From assembly GCA_902769875.1 (NCBI GenBank), contig CACXQV010000003.1, forward strand, positions 1-64,000: a DNA stretch of 64,000 bases. The letters run 5' to 3'. Shown one piece after another: positions 45,158-54,522 of this stretch. Numbering within the stretch: position 1 is the first letter of the stretch; each line of letters begins with the position of its first letter. The notes under the pieces were generated by a model that was not told the DNA's origin, made no database searches, and worked only from the letters and a program-made list of their open reading frames with translations. A program made the position numbers and the translations under genes. The DNA comes from an uncultured Bacteroidia bacterium. GTDB taxonomy: Bacteria > Bacteroidota > Bacteroidia > Bacteroidales > F082.

Positions 45158-46148
45158 GAACCTGAGGAACATAAGCTGGATATGGGTCGGCTTATTGATG
45201 GTTTTCTGCTCGTGCCACCAACAGCCCCCGAAAATCGTCCTCCAAGGCTTGGCCCAAGGTTCCTATTACGCCATCACTTATTTCGACGAGGAAGGGCGCA
45301 ATTTCCAGCACGAAATCGATTCCATTTTCCACGCCGTCGATATGTCGGTCAATCTTTGGGTGGATAGCTCCATCATCTCGAAAGTCAATCGGAATGAGGA
45401 AGCTGCGCCCGACCAAATCTTCATCGACAACTTCAACATTGCGCAAGAGGCCGCCCGACTTTCCAATGGCTATTTCGATCCCACCATCTCCCCTCTCGTG
45501 GCAGCTTGGGGTTTCAGTTACAAAACCGGCGACAACATCACACCGTCATTAATCGACAGCCTGAAACAATTGGTCGACTATCGGAAAATCCGAATCGAAA
45601 ACGGCAAAGTCGTGAAGGAAAATCCCACCATACAAATAGATTTCAACGCCATAGCCCAAGGCTACACTTCTGATTTGATTGCACAGTTTTTGGAAAGCCG
45701 AGGCATCACCAACTTCTTGGTCGACACAGGCGGCGAGATTATGGCTCGTGGCGGCAAGCCCAATGGCCAGCCATGGATTGTAGGCATCGAGAAGCCAGCC
45801 GAAAACTGGGATTCGGAGCAGGTGGTGCAAACCCGCGTGGCCTTACGCGACAAAGGTTTGGTCACTTCGGGCAGCACCCGCAAGTATGTGGAGCGCGACG
45901 GCAAACGCTATTCCCACAACTTGGATCCGACGACAGGCTATCCCGTGGAGCATAATGTGCTGAGCGTTACCGTCTTGGCCGAAAGCTCCGTTTGGGCCGA
46001 TGCCATAGCTTCCATCTGTATGGTGATGGGTTTGGAGAAGTCGCTGCCGCTCATCGAAAGCATGGACGGCGTGGAAGCCTATTACATTTTCGAGAACGAA
46101 AAAAACGAGTTGGAGACCTTCGCCACAGAAGGTTTCGTCACCCTATAA
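45102..46148 (+). CDS. apbE: ApbE-family FAD:protein FMN transferase, lipoprotein
   Basis: 348 residues from ATG 45102. The enzyme part has LVDTGGEIMARGGKPNG, SGSTRKYVERDGKRYSHNLDP, GYPVEHNVLSVTVLAESSVWADAIAS, the ApbE signatures with flavin and Mg sites. It attaches FMN to Thr/Ser of proteins such as Rnf/Nqr subunits in the periplasm. The signal ends in the lipobox VFCSC but is preceded by about 24 residues encoded by the palindromic repeats (GFEIPNPISAGLQIRRN), so the original start may have been replaced. ATG 44994 is in frame but upstream of the low-complexity stretch and unlikely. Confidence 0.88.
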   Translation: MKRGFEIPNPISAGLQIRRNLRNISWIWVGLLMVFCSCHQQPPKIVLQGLAQGSYYAITYFDEEGRNFQHEIDSIFHAVDMSVNLWVDSSIISKVNRNEEAAPDQIFIDNFNIAQEAARLSNGYFDPTISPLVAAWGFSYKTGDNITPSLIDSLKQLVDYRKIRIENGKVVKENPTIQIDFNAIAQGYTSDLIAQFLESRGITNFLVDTGGEIMARGGKPNGQPWIVGIEKPAENWDSEQVVQTRVALRDKGLVTSGSTRKYVERDGKRYSHNLDPTTGYPVEHNVLSVTVLAESSVWADAIASICMVMGLEKSLPLIESMDGVEAYYIFENEKNELETFATEGFVTL

Positions 46149-46158
46149 CCCCAAACCA

Positions 46159-46704
46159 ATGGTCATCCTATTCAACAAGCCCTACGGAGTATTAAGCCAA
46201 TTCACCCCCGAAGCGGGGCATCGCGCACTCAACGAATTCGGATTCCCTGCCGGGGTATATGCCGCAGGGAGGTTGGATCATGACAGCGAAGGGGCCTTAC
46301 TGCTCACCGACGAAGGGAAGCTCATCAAGAAACTGCTCGACCCGAAGTTTGAGCACCCGCGCACCTATCTTGCGCAGGTTGACGGGCAAATCACCCCAGA
46401 GGCCATACGCCAGTTGGCCAAGGGCGTGACCATCAAAGGGTACCATACCCGCCCGTGCAAGGCGGAGATGGTGAATGCGCCAAAAGGTTTATGGGACAGG
46501 GTGCCGCCCATCCGCTATCGCGCTGCCATACCCACCAGTTGGGTGCGTCTCACCCTCATCGAAGGCAAGAACCGACAAGTGCGGCACATGACGGCAGCGG
46601 TAGGCTTTCCGACACTGAGGCTCATCAGGACAAAAATTGGAAACGTCGCGTTGGACGGGCTCCAACCCGGCGAGTGGCGCATAGTGACTGATCGGGTGAT
46701 TTGA
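46159..46704 (+). CDS. RluE-type rRNA pseudouridine synthase
   Basis: 181 residues. Starts MVILFNKPYGVLSQF; the catalytic Asp is in AGRLDHDSEGALLLT; RTYLAQVDGQIT and LTLIEGKNRQVRHM follow, all typical of the RsuA/RluE family without an S4 domain. It isomerises a uridine of 23S rRNA (position 2457 in E. coli for RluE). Starts 10 bases after the apbE stop, probably co-transcribed. Confidence 0.92.
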   Translation: MVILFNKPYGVLSQFTPEAGHRALNEFGFPAGVYAAGRLDHDSEGALLLTDEGKLIKKLLDPKFEHPRTYLAQVDGQITPEAIRQLAKGVTIKGYHTRPCKAEMVNAPKGLWDRVPPIRYRAAIPTSWVRLTLIEGKNRQVRHMTAAVGFPTLRLIRTKIGNVALDGLQPGEWRIVTDRVI

Positions 46705-46743
46705 AAGGCAAGACTTTTGTCCCAATGCTCATTTTCGTATGTT

Positions 46744-46778
46744 TTTGGTAGAAAGTTTTTGCAAAATTTTCTACCAAA
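46744..46778 (+). terminator. Hairpin after rluE-type gene
   Basis: 11-bp perfect stem TTTGGTAGAAA (46744-46754) / TTTCTACCAAA (46768-46778). The T-run is weak, so termination is only likely. Confidence 0.45.
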
Positions 46779-46797
46779 TTCAACTTTGACACAAAAA

Positions 46798-46815
46798 AAC
46801 CGCCGATTAGCGGTT
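46798..46815 (-). terminator. Terminator of the tRNA-Lys gene
   Basis: Stem AACCGC/GCGGTT (46798-46803 and 46810-46815), with a seven-T run on the minus strand directly after. It lies 9 bases past the tRNA 3' end. Confidence 0.75.
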
Positions 46816-46823
46816 CTTTTTTG

Positions 46824-46896
46824 TACTCCCGCAGGGGGTCGAACCCTGGACACCCTGATTAAGAGTCAGGTGCTCTACCAACTGAGCTACGGAAGC
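46824..46896 (-). tRNA. tRNA-Lys (CTT)
   Basis: 73-base cloverleaf: D arm with AGCTCAGTTGGTAGAGC, anticodon arm CCTGA-CTCTTAA-TCAGG giving anticodon CTT, T arm CAGGGTTCGACCCCCTG. The acceptor stem GCTTCCG/CGGGAGT has a G-U first pair. CCA is not encoded. The -7 box TAATTTTG (46913-46920) lies 17 bases upstream. Confidence 0.95.
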
Positions 46897-46912
46897 ATCG
46901 TTTTTGTGGCTG

Positions 46913-46920
46913 CAAAATTA
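46913..46920 (-). promoter_or_regulatory. Promoter -7 box of tRNA-Lys
   Basis: TAATTTTG on the minus strand, 17 bases upstream of tRNA base 1; candidate TTG boxes at 46936-46938 and 46943-46945. Confidence 0.55.
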
Positions 46921-47041
46921 CATACTTTTTCGATACAACGGACAATTTTTACAAACTTTTTTCATCGCATCACCTAAAAATCTTCATATCAACCGATTAC
47001 AAACCAACAAAAACAAGCGATTCGGCCAACCTATGCTCATC

Positions 47042-47803
47042 TTAGTTAGAGAACCAATGCTTGAACTCGCCCACACGCGCCTTGCTGACGATGATTTTCT
47101 CAGGCGTTTCAACAACAAGGTTGATGGCCAGCTTGTTGCCGAACCACACCGAGACGTCCTTGATGGACTGGCGCGGCACGATGAACTGGCGGTTGGCGCG
47201 GAAAAACACATCAGGATCCAACTTGGCCATCAGGTCGTCCAACGTCTGGCTGATATAATACGTCTTCTGGTCGAGCGAGACAATCTTCACCGTCTTCGTG
47301 TCGATATAAATATAGGCGATGTTGCTCACGGGCAGCGGCACCAACTTGTCACGCTCAGGCAGCAGGAAGCAGCTCTTGTATTTCTTCTTTTCGCCCAAAT
47401 GCAGCAGCAAAGCCTCCAACTTGCTCGATTCGAGGTTTCTCTCAACCAAGTTGTGATACTTCTGCATGGCGCGGGCCAATGCGTCCTTGCTGACAGGCTT
47501 CAGCAGATAGTCGATGCTGTTCACCTCGAAGGCCTGCAGTGCATATTCGTCGTAGGCCGTGGTGAAAATGACTGGGCAAGTGATGTTGACCTGTTCGAAA
47601 ATGGTGAATGAGGAGCCGTCGGCCAAATGGATGTCCATAAAAATAAGGTCGGGCATGGGCTTGTTCTCAAGCCACTCCACCGATTCCTCAATGGTTTCAA
47701 GGATGCCGAGCACTTCCACCTCGGATTCCACTTCCTTCAAAACTTTTTTCAAGGCCTTGGCGGCCATGACCTCGTCTTCAATGATAAGTACTTTCATAGT
47801 CAT
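47042..47803 (-). CDS. LytTR-family response regulator
   Basis: 253 residues. Receiver domain with acidic pocket IIEDE, phospho-acceptor Asp57 in LIFMDIHLAD, Thr in VIFTTAYDEYALQAF and Lys in YLLKPV. The C-terminal LytTR DNA-binding domain includes ISQTLDDLMAKLDPDVFFRANRQFIV. Its ATG overlaps the stop of the histidine-kinase gene by 3 bases, so the pair is coupled. It probably controls the efflux operon it belongs to. Last gene of a six-gene unit; downstream is the tRNA promoter region. Confidence 0.93.
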   Translation of the reverse strand: MTMKVLIIEDEVMAAKALKKVLKEVESEVEVLGILETIEESVEWLENKPMPDLIFMDIHLADGSSFTIFEQVNITCPVIFTTAYDEYALQAFEVNSIDYLLKPVSKDALARAMQKYHNLVERNLESSKLEALLLHLGEKKKYKSCFLLPERDKLVPLPVSNIAYIYIDTKTVKIVSLDQKTYYISQTLDDLMAKLDPDVFFRANRQFIVPRQSIKDVSVWFGNKLAINLVVETPEKIIVSKARVGEFKHWFSN

Positions 47804-48897
47804 TGTTCTTTTTCTTTGAGTGGCAAAGTTACTCTAAAAATCGTTCCATCATCAAAAATTTCGACATTTTCGTTCCATTTGATGCGATAACGTTCAACGA
47901 GGTTGGCCAACCCGATGCCGCTTCCTTCCTCGCTTTTGATTTTCGGCTGAATCTTGTTGCTGATTATCAAATGGTTGTCGTCGTCAGTAGCGATAAAAAC
48001 CGTCAATGGCTGTTTCGACGAAATCACGTTGTGCTTGATGGCGTTTTCCACCAGCCCTTGGATGGAAAGGGGCAAAACGAGATAATGGTCGTATTTCTCG
48101 TGGTTGATGTGATGGTCGAAAACGAGGTTGTCGCCATACCGCATCTTCATCATCACGCAATAGGAGCGTGTGCATGTCAACTCATCGGCCAAGGTCGACA
48201 CCTCCTTGTTCTGCAAAGAGGAACGCAACACCACCGAAAGCTGCTGGACAAAATCCTCGGCCTTGTCGACATCCATATCAATGAGCGACTTCAGCGTGTT
48301 CAGCGAATTGAAGAGGAAATGCGGATCCATCTGGTTTTTCAAGGCTTCGTAGCGCGAGTTGAGGTTCTCGGCACGAAGGGTTTCGTTTTCGACGGCAGCC
48401 AGATTCTCAAGATACATCGAGCGCAAAAGATAACTGATCATGATGGGAAGGATAATCATCGGCATGTCACCCAACCAGCATCTGTAAATGTGGCCAAAAG
48501 ACAATCCCGGCTGAAACCCCGGAGGTGGTGTTGGAGGCGCCCAAAACACATGGTTCAGCAAGGTAATCAACGTACTGATTACCAGACCAATCAACACGGA
48601 ACCTACTATATTTGCCATCACCTCATCGCGCTTCAACTTGAACGGATAGCCCAAAGCAACCCGCTCATAAAGGAACAAAAGGAAGGCCATGATAAAACTG
48701 AACACGATGTTGACCGAAACAATGACCCAATAAGGCGACCTGTACTCCACGGGAGAAATAATGGGCAACATAGGACGGCTGAAATAATGCTTGAGGATAA
48801 ACAGCACATAGAAACCAACCGTGATGGCAAGCGAGATGAACGCTATCCTCTTGATAGACAAATAATTGTTTACATTATTCTTTTCATTCTTATTCAT
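47800..48897 (-). CDS. LytS-type sensor histidine kinase
   Basis: 365 residues from ATG 48897 (MNKNEKNN; the frame starts 4 codons earlier). Four hydrophobic membrane helices within residues 17-160, then the His_kinase region with phospho-acceptor His193 in NQMDPHFLFNSLNTLKSLID and an HATPase with N-box GLVENAIKHNV and GSGIGLANLVERY. It autophosphorylates and passes phosphate to the following LytTR regulator. Its start overlaps the stop of the MacB-like permease by 8 bases. Confidence 0.93.
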   Translation of the reverse strand: MNKNEKNNVNNYLSIKRIAFISLAITVGFYVLFILKHYFSRPMLPIISPVEYRSPYWVIVSVNIVFSFIMAFLLFLYERVALGYPFKLKRDEVMANIVGSVLIGLVISTLITLLNHVFWAPPTPPPGFQPGLSFGHIYRCWLGDMPMIILPIMISYLLRSMYLENLAAVENETLRAENLNSRYEALKNQMDPHFLFNSLNTLKSLIDMDVDKAEDFVQQLSVVLRSSLQNKEVSTLADELTCTRSYCVMMKMRYGDNLVFDHHINHEKYDHYLVLPLSIQGLVENAIKHNVISSKQPLTVFIATDDDNHLIISNKIQPKIKSEEGSGIGLANLVERYRIKWNENVEIFDDGTIFRVTLPLKEKEQ

Positions 48898-50110
48898 AGC
48901 GCAAAGCATTAATCGGGTCGGTGCGCGAGGCCTTCAGGGCTGGGAAGAATCCGGCGATGAGACCCAAAACGGCGCACGAAACAAACGAAATGACCATCCA
49001 CAGCACATTGCCGACGTAGGGCAGCGACATGGCCATCGAAACCACGTATGACAGCAAAAGGCCCAACAAAAGGCCAATCACTCCACCTATCAAACTCAAA
49101 ATCATGCTCTCAGTGAGGAACTGCATCAGAATGGCGGCATTTTTCGCGCCGATGGACATGCGCAGGCCGATTTCCTTGGTGCGCTCAGTCACGGTGACAT
49201 ACATGATGTTCATAATGCCAATGACACCCACTAACAACGAAATCAGGGCGATGGCCACCAAAACCGTGGTGATCATTCCCGTCATCGACGACATCATTTC
49301 AAGCATTTCCTGCTGGGTTCGCACCTCGAAGTCGTCGTTGCCGCCTTCGGGTATCTTGTGCGAAGCGCGAAGGATGCTCTCGACTTCTTCCACGGCGGCT
49401 TCGGCCACGTTTTCAGACGCTGCCGAACACACAATCTGCTGGATGTAATCGACGCCCAACATACGCTTTTGCACGGTGCTGTAAGGCATCACGACGAGGT
49501 CGTCTTGGTCCATGCCCATGCCGTTCTGTCCCTTTTCCTTCAGGGTTCCGATGACCTTAAAGGGCATGTTGCCTACACGGATGGTCTTGCCGATGGGGTC
49601 TTCGCCCTCGTCGAAAAGTTCTTTCACAATGGTTTGGCCTATCAAGCCGACCTTGGCATATTTCTTCACGTCCTCGGCGGTGAAGTTCACACCCGTTGCG
49701 ATTTCGTATTTCCTGATTTCAAGATAATCGGGCGAGCCGCCATACACCGTGCCCGACCAGTTTTTGGAGCCGTTCACCAACTGTCCGCCGCTGTTCACCA
49801 CGGGGCTTACCATCGTGATGTTTTTGGCGTTTTTGGCAATCAAATCGCAGTCTTTCACCTTGAGCGACTGCACATTGCCGGAGCCCAAACTCACGCCGCC
49901 ACGCCTCTGGTTGGCACGCATCACCATGATGAGGTTGGTGCCCATATCTGAGAGTTGGTTGGCGGTGCTTTGCTTAAGCCCCTCGCCCAAATTGACCACC
50001 GCAATGACGGCAGCAATGCCGATGACAATGCCGAGCATGGAAAGGGCAGAGCGTGTCTTGTTGCGCAGCAGGGCTTTCGCCGAGATTCGTATGAGGTTGA
50101 GTATATCCAA
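48890..50110 (-). CDS. MacB-like ABC transporter permease
   Basis: 406 residues. An N-terminal membrane helix (ALLRNKTRSALSMLGIVIGIAAVIAVVNLGEG), a large MacB periplasmic core domain, and three C-terminal helices of the FtsX fold (LISLLVGVIGIMNIMYVTVTERTKEIGLRMSIGA). It works with the ATPase gene 27 bases upstream and the MacA adaptor to drive a substrate from the periplasm through TolC. Confidence 0.93.
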   Translation of the reverse strand: MDILNLIRISAKALLRNKTRSALSMLGIVIGIAAVIAVVNLGEGLKQSTANQLSDMGTNLIMVMRANQRRGGVSLGSGNVQSLKVKDCDLIAKNAKNITMVSPVVNSGGQLVNGSKNWSGTVYGGSPDYLEIRKYEIATGVNFTAEDVKKYAKVGLIGQTIVKELFDEGEDPIGKTIRVGNMPFKVIGTLKEKGQNGMGMDQDDLVVMPYSTVQKRMLGVDYIQQIVCSAASENVAEAAVEEVESILRASHKIPEGGNDDFEVRTQQEMLEMMSSMTGMITTVLVAIALISLLVGVIGIMNIMYVTVTERTKEIGLRMSIGAKNAAILMQFLTESMILSLIGGVIGLLLGLLLSYVVSMAMSLPYVGNVLWMVISFVSCAVLGLIAGFFPALKASRTDPINALRYE

Positions 50111-50137
50111 TGTGAGTTGAGAGTTTAGAGTTTAGGG

Positions 50138-50887
<750 letters not shown>

Positions 50888-50898
50888 AGCGCCAATCC

Positions 50899-52146
50899 TT
50901 ATTTCTTTTGCTGCTGGTTGCTGTTCTTGTTTCTTCCGGGTGGGCCGGGCATGAAGGGGTTTTCGCCTTTCTTCACTTCTTTTTCCTTGGCCACAAACTG
51001 CGCCGAAAGCACCACCGAATCGCCAGCCTTCACACCTTGTTCTATAATCTTATAAGCGCCATCGCTCATACCCACCTTGACAGGGCGCGGCATCATCTGG
51101 TCGCCGTTTTTCAGCCATACCATAGCTCCGTTTCGTGTTGCCTTCATTCCTTCATCTTGCATCTGAGGAGGTTCGGGGCGTTGGCCTTCAGGCTTTTCCG
51201 GCTTGCGCAAAGCCTTCAGCACCTGTTCGTCGGGCTTGAAATTGAACGCTTCGGCTGGCGCGGCCAAGCCCGTTTGCGCCTCGGTGACGATGGTCACACT
51301 GGCGGTCATGCCGGGGAAGAGTTTCTGGTCGGGATTGGGCGCATCGATGATGACGGTATAGGTCACCACATTGCTCGTGGTGGTGGGTTTCATTCGGATT
51401 TGGTTGACGGTGCCATTGAAAATCTCGTCCATATAGGCATCCACGGTGAAGGTCACTTTTTGTCCTTCCTTCACCTGCCCGATGTCCGCTTCGTCCACAT
51501 CGGCTTCCACCTGCATCTTGGTCAGGTCGTTGGCTAGCGTGAACAAGGTGGGCGTGCTGAACGAGGCGGCCACCGTTTGGCCCACCTCAACGGCGCGGTC
51601 GAGCACGATGCCATCGATGGGCGAATAGATTTCGGCATAACCCAAATCCACCAAGGCTTGGTCGTAAGCAGCTTGCGCGTTTCTCTTGCTCATCTGCGCT
51701 TGGGTGTAGGTGTTTTGCGCGTCTTGGAAAGCGGCCAATGTGGCGGCGTTGGCCTCGTAGAGTTGCCTTGTGCGCTCAAAGGAGAGTTGGGCGTAATTGA
51801 GCTGGCTCTCAGCCGAGGTCAGGCTGGCTCTTGCGCGGCTAAGGCTTTGGTTGAGCGTCTGCTTGTCCAACTCAGCCATCAGTTGGCCTTTCTTGACCTG
51901 ATCGTTGAAATCGACGTAGATCTTTTCCACCTTGCCCGACACCTGCGTACCGACCTCAACGGTTTCGACTGGCTCGATGGTGCCCGTGGCGGTGACGGTG
52001 TTCTCAACGGTGTATTCCCCTACGACATACGTGCGAATCACCAACTCCTTATTCACTGATTTCGTTGCATTTACAATCAGAATCGCTGCGATGGACACCG
52101 CAATGGTTCCGAGGATAACCAGCCAGATTTTTCTTTTCTTTTTCAT
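50899..52146 (-). CDS. MacA-like periplasmic adaptor protein
   Basis: 415 residues. N-terminal membrane anchor (IWLVILGTIAVSIAAILIV), lipoyl/biotinyl half-motifs (GTIEPVETVEVGTQVSGKV and YSPIDGIVLDRAVEVGQTV), a coiled-coil hairpin between them (SLTSAESQLNYAQLSFERT), and a beta-barrel/MP domain. The C-terminus is Lys/Gln-rich (NKNSNQQQKK). It bridges the inner-membrane transporter and TolC. A REP-like repeat lies between it and the TolC gene. Confidence 0.94.
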   Translation of the reverse strand: MKKKRKIWLVILGTIAVSIAAILIVNATKSVNKELVIRTYVVGEYTVENTVTATGTIEPVETVEVGTQVSGKVEKIYVDFNDQVKKGQLMAELDKQTLNQSLSRARASLTSAESQLNYAQLSFERTRQLYEANAATLAAFQDAQNTYTQAQMSKRNAQAAYDQALVDLGYAEIYSPIDGIVLDRAVEVGQTVAASFSTPTLFTLANDLTKMQVEADVDEADIGQVKEGQKVTFTVDAYMDEIFNGTVNQIRMKPTTTSNVVTYTVIIDAPNPDQKLFPGMTASVTIVTEAQTGLAAPAEAFNFKPDEQVLKALRKPEKPEGQRPEPPQMQDEGMKATRNGAMVWLKNGDQMMPRPVKVGMSDGAYKIIEQGVKAGDSVVLSAQFVAKEKEVKKGENPFMPGPPGRNKNSNQQQKK

Positions 52147-52174
52147 TATTTATGGTTTTCAATGTTGTGTCGGC

Positions 52175-52222
52175 GTTTCGACAAGCTCAACGACCTTAGG
52201 CCCCTGAGCCCGCCGAAGGGCC
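52175..52222. repeat. REP-like palindromic element within the efflux operon
   Basis: TTCGACAAGCTCA (52177-52189) and TGAGCCCGCCGAA (52204-52216) are imperfect complements. A second copy of the family, CCTGAGCTTGTCGAAGGG, is at 58575-58592. Confidence 0.6.
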
Positions 52223-52227
52223 AACTA

Positions 52228-53526
52228 TTATAATGTGATCTTCTTGCCCATATAAATATCCAAAATCTTGCGTTTCATCACCAATGAATACTTGTTCTGA
52301 ATGAAAACATTAAGGGCGTTCAGGTAATTGTCCTGCTGTTGCAGCAGCTCAACTGTGGTAATACTACCGTATTGATACTGAATGTTATAAGCATCATAAC
52401 TCTTGCCATACGCATTTTCGCGCACTTGGGATACCTTGTACGCATTGTAGGCCGCGATGACGTCGCGATAGGCTTGCACAACGGTCTGCCTAACGCTCAG
52501 TTGGGTTTGCTCGTAGTCGAGTTGGGCTTGCTGCAAGGCGATTTGGCTCTTTTTCACGTTGGCTTTGGTGGCTCCACGGCTGTAGATGGGGATGCTCATC
52601 GAAACGCCCACCGACTCGGAAGGCTTGCCGTACCAGCTATTGTTGCCGTCGCTGTCGAACGAAAGCACGCCCATTCCAACGTTGGCATTGGCCGAGATGG
52701 AGGGGAAATAGTTGCCTCGAGCCAAGTCGACGCTCTTCGCGGCAAGTCGGATGTCGTAGTCGCCCAAGCGCAAGTCGGGCAAATATTCCATGGCTATGAT
52801 GACGGCTTCGTCTTCGGTGGGGAGGCTTGCTCTCAGGTCGTCGAGATTGTCGGTGTCGGGCGACACGATTTCCAAGTCGTCAGTCGGCTCCATCGAGAGC
52901 TTCACCTTCAAGTCGAGCAAGTTGTTCTCGATTTTGATGCGCGTGTCGACCACATTGTTTGAATCGCTATAGTATTGGGCCTCAAGCAGGAGCAAGTCGC
53001 TTTCGAGGATGGTGCCGACCTTGTGTTTCACCCGCCCTTGCTTCAGCTGCTCGCGGCTGGTGTTGAGCACTTCAAGCTGATATTTCAGCATTTCCTGATT
53101 GCCAAGGATGGTGAGGAAACTTTGCAGGATTTGGGTGGTCAACTGGTTGTCGTACTGTTCAAGCCTCACCTCGTTTCGCTCCACATTGAGGCGGTTCTGG
53201 TCGATGGTGTTGCTGATGTTGCCGCCTTGGTAAATGGTCACCGAGGAGCCAACCCCCACATTGCCCGACACGCCCCAACCATTTTCGTTATTGTTGAAGT
53301 TTTCGCCAAACGAGGCACTCAGGTTGGGCAGGCGTTGTTGCTTCGACTGCTCGTAAGTGGCCTCCAACGACTCGCCCGTGAGCCCTAATGATTGGCGGTC
53401 GTAGCTGTTGGCGAAGGCGAACCTCAAGCAATCCTCCAACGTGAAACGGTAGGAATGATGCTCCTGAGCCTTGCCACAGCAAGCCAATAACGACATCAGA
53501 ATCAGTAGTTTTATGCGCTTCTTCAT
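52228..53526 (-). CDS. TolC-family outer-membrane efflux protein
   Basis: 432 residues from ATG 53526 (MKKRIKLLILMSLLACCGKAQ signal; a TTG two codons upstream is unlikely). Two long helical repeats with TolC-type heptads (ATYEQSKQQRLPNLSASFGENF and DIRLAAKSVDLARGNYFPSISANANVG) form the trimeric tunnel. First gene of the operon, driven by a consensus promoter. Substrate unknown (antibiotic, bile or peptide efflux is likely). Confidence 0.94.
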   Translation of the reverse strand: MKKRIKLLILMSLLACCGKAQEHHSYRFTLEDCLRFAFANSYDRQSLGLTGESLEATYEQSKQQRLPNLSASFGENFNNNENGWGVSGNVGVGSSVTIYQGGNISNTIDQNRLNVERNEVRLEQYDNQLTTQILQSFLTILGNQEMLKYQLEVLNTSREQLKQGRVKHKVGTILESDLLLLEAQYYSDSNNVVDTRIKIENNLLDLKVKLSMEPTDDLEIVSPDTDNLDDLRASLPTEDEAVIIAMEYLPDLRLGDYDIRLAAKSVDLARGNYFPSISANANVGMGVLSFDSDGNNSWYGKPSESVGVSMSIPIYSRGATKANVKKSQIALQQAQLDYEQTQLSVRQTVVQAYRDVIAAYNAYKVSQVRENAYGKSYDAYNIQYQYGSITTVELLQQQDNYLNALNVFIQNKYSLVMKRKILDIYMGKKITL

Positions 53527-53548
53527 CAGCAAAATGACTTTTTCGCGG

Positions 53549-53613
53549 CAAAGATAGTCTTTTTCCTTTTTTCAAGCAAAAAATTGTTTTTTTTCAATTA
53601 TTTCGTACATTTG
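53549..53613. promoter_or_regulatory. Divergent promoters of the efflux operon and aquaporin gene
   Basis: Minus strand: TATCTTTG (53549-53556) with TTTG (53577-53580) 20 bases upstream. Plus strand: TTG (53584-53586), 19-base spacer, TACATTTG (53606-53613). Both fit the consensus well. The aquaporin mRNA would have a leader of about 80 bases. Confidence 0.75.
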
Positions 53614-53698
53614 CAGTGCTGCAAAGAACAAATTTTGGCAGGCAATCGTCTTTTGAAACAATTTATTCAACTAATAACTCATTAAAAATTAAAAAGTT

Positions 53699-54427
53699 AT
53701 GAAAACTACCAACAAGTTTTTCGCCGAATTGTTCGGCACATTCGTTTTGGTTTTCGGAGGTTGCGGCACTGCACTCTTCGGACATGTCGGTTTCCTTGGC
53801 GTTTCCATCGCCTTTGGTCTCACTGTGATTGCCATGGCCTACGGCATTGGCCACATTTCGGGTGCTCACCTCAACCCTGCCGTCAGTTTCGGCGTTTTCG
53901 TCAATGGCCGTATGAGTTTTAAGGAAATGCTTTGCTACTGGGTAGCCCAGTTTATCGGCGGCATCATTGCCGGAGCTTTGCTGCTCTGCATTTGGAATGC
54001 CATCGGTGGCGGTGCCACCGGAGTTTTTGCCGCCAACGGTTATGGCGAAGCCTTCCAGAAGGCTTGCGGCGGTCCCGACACGGGCTACCAAGCCATCTCC
54101 ACGGGTGGCGCTTTCCTCGTTGAGTGCCTGCTGACCTTCGTGTTCCTGATGGTCATCCTCGGCATCACCGACAGCCGCCACGCCAATGGCAAGTTCGGTG
54201 GTTTGGCCATCGGCCTCACCTTGGTGCTCATCCACCTCATCAGCATCCCGCTGACCAACACTTCCGTCAACCCCGCCCGCTCGCTTGGCGTTGCCCTGTT
54301 CTCCAACACCAACGGCGTTTGGAGCGCTATGGGTCAGGTGTGGCTCTTCATCGTTGCCCCGCTCGTGGGCGCCTGCCTCGCCGGCCTCGCCTACAAGTGC
54401 CTTGGCGGCTGCGAAAAGAAAAACTAA
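53699..54427 (+). CDS. aqpZ: Aquaporin (MIP family, AqpZ-like)
   Basis: 242 residues with six membrane helices and both half-helix motifs: HLNPAVSFG and SVNPARSLG. The residues around the pore (Arg after the second NPA, as usual) agree with a water channel rather than a glycerol facilitator, though this is not certain. An unusual Gly/Cys-rich loop (GGGATGVFAANGYGEAFQKACGG) joins helices 3 and 4. Located in the inner membrane; monocistronic, with a downstream hairpin. Confidence 0.94.
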   Translation: MKTTNKFFAELFGTFVLVFGGCGTALFGHVGFLGVSIAFGLTVIAMAYGIGHISGAHLNPAVSFGVFVNGRMSFKEMLCYWVAQFIGGIIAGALLLCIWNAIGGGATGVFAANGYGEAFQKACGGPDTGYQAISTGGAFLVECLLTFVFLMVILGITDSRHANGKFGGLAIGLTLVLIHLISIPLTNTSVNPARSLGVALFSNTNGVWSAMGQVWLFIVAPLVGACLAGLAYKCLGGCEKKN

Positions 54428-54454
54428 CCCGATTATCGCTGCTTAACCATTAAA

Positions 54455-54501
54455 GAAAGCCGTTTCGTGCGCTGGTTACTCCGGCAAATGAAACGGCTTT
54501 C
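54455..54501 (+). terminator. Hairpin after the aquaporin gene
   Basis: 12-bp perfect stem GAAAGCCGTTTC (54455-54466) / GAAACGGCTTTC (54490-54501) with a 23-base loop. The T-run is weak, but the position 28 bases past the stop fits a terminator. Confidence 0.6.
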
Positions 54502-54522
54502 CCAATTCAAACAATCCTATCT

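Noticed and set aside
47803-48912. 369-codon plus-strand ORF
   Set aside because: Antisense shadow of the LytS-type kinase, which has clear His-box and ATPase motifs.
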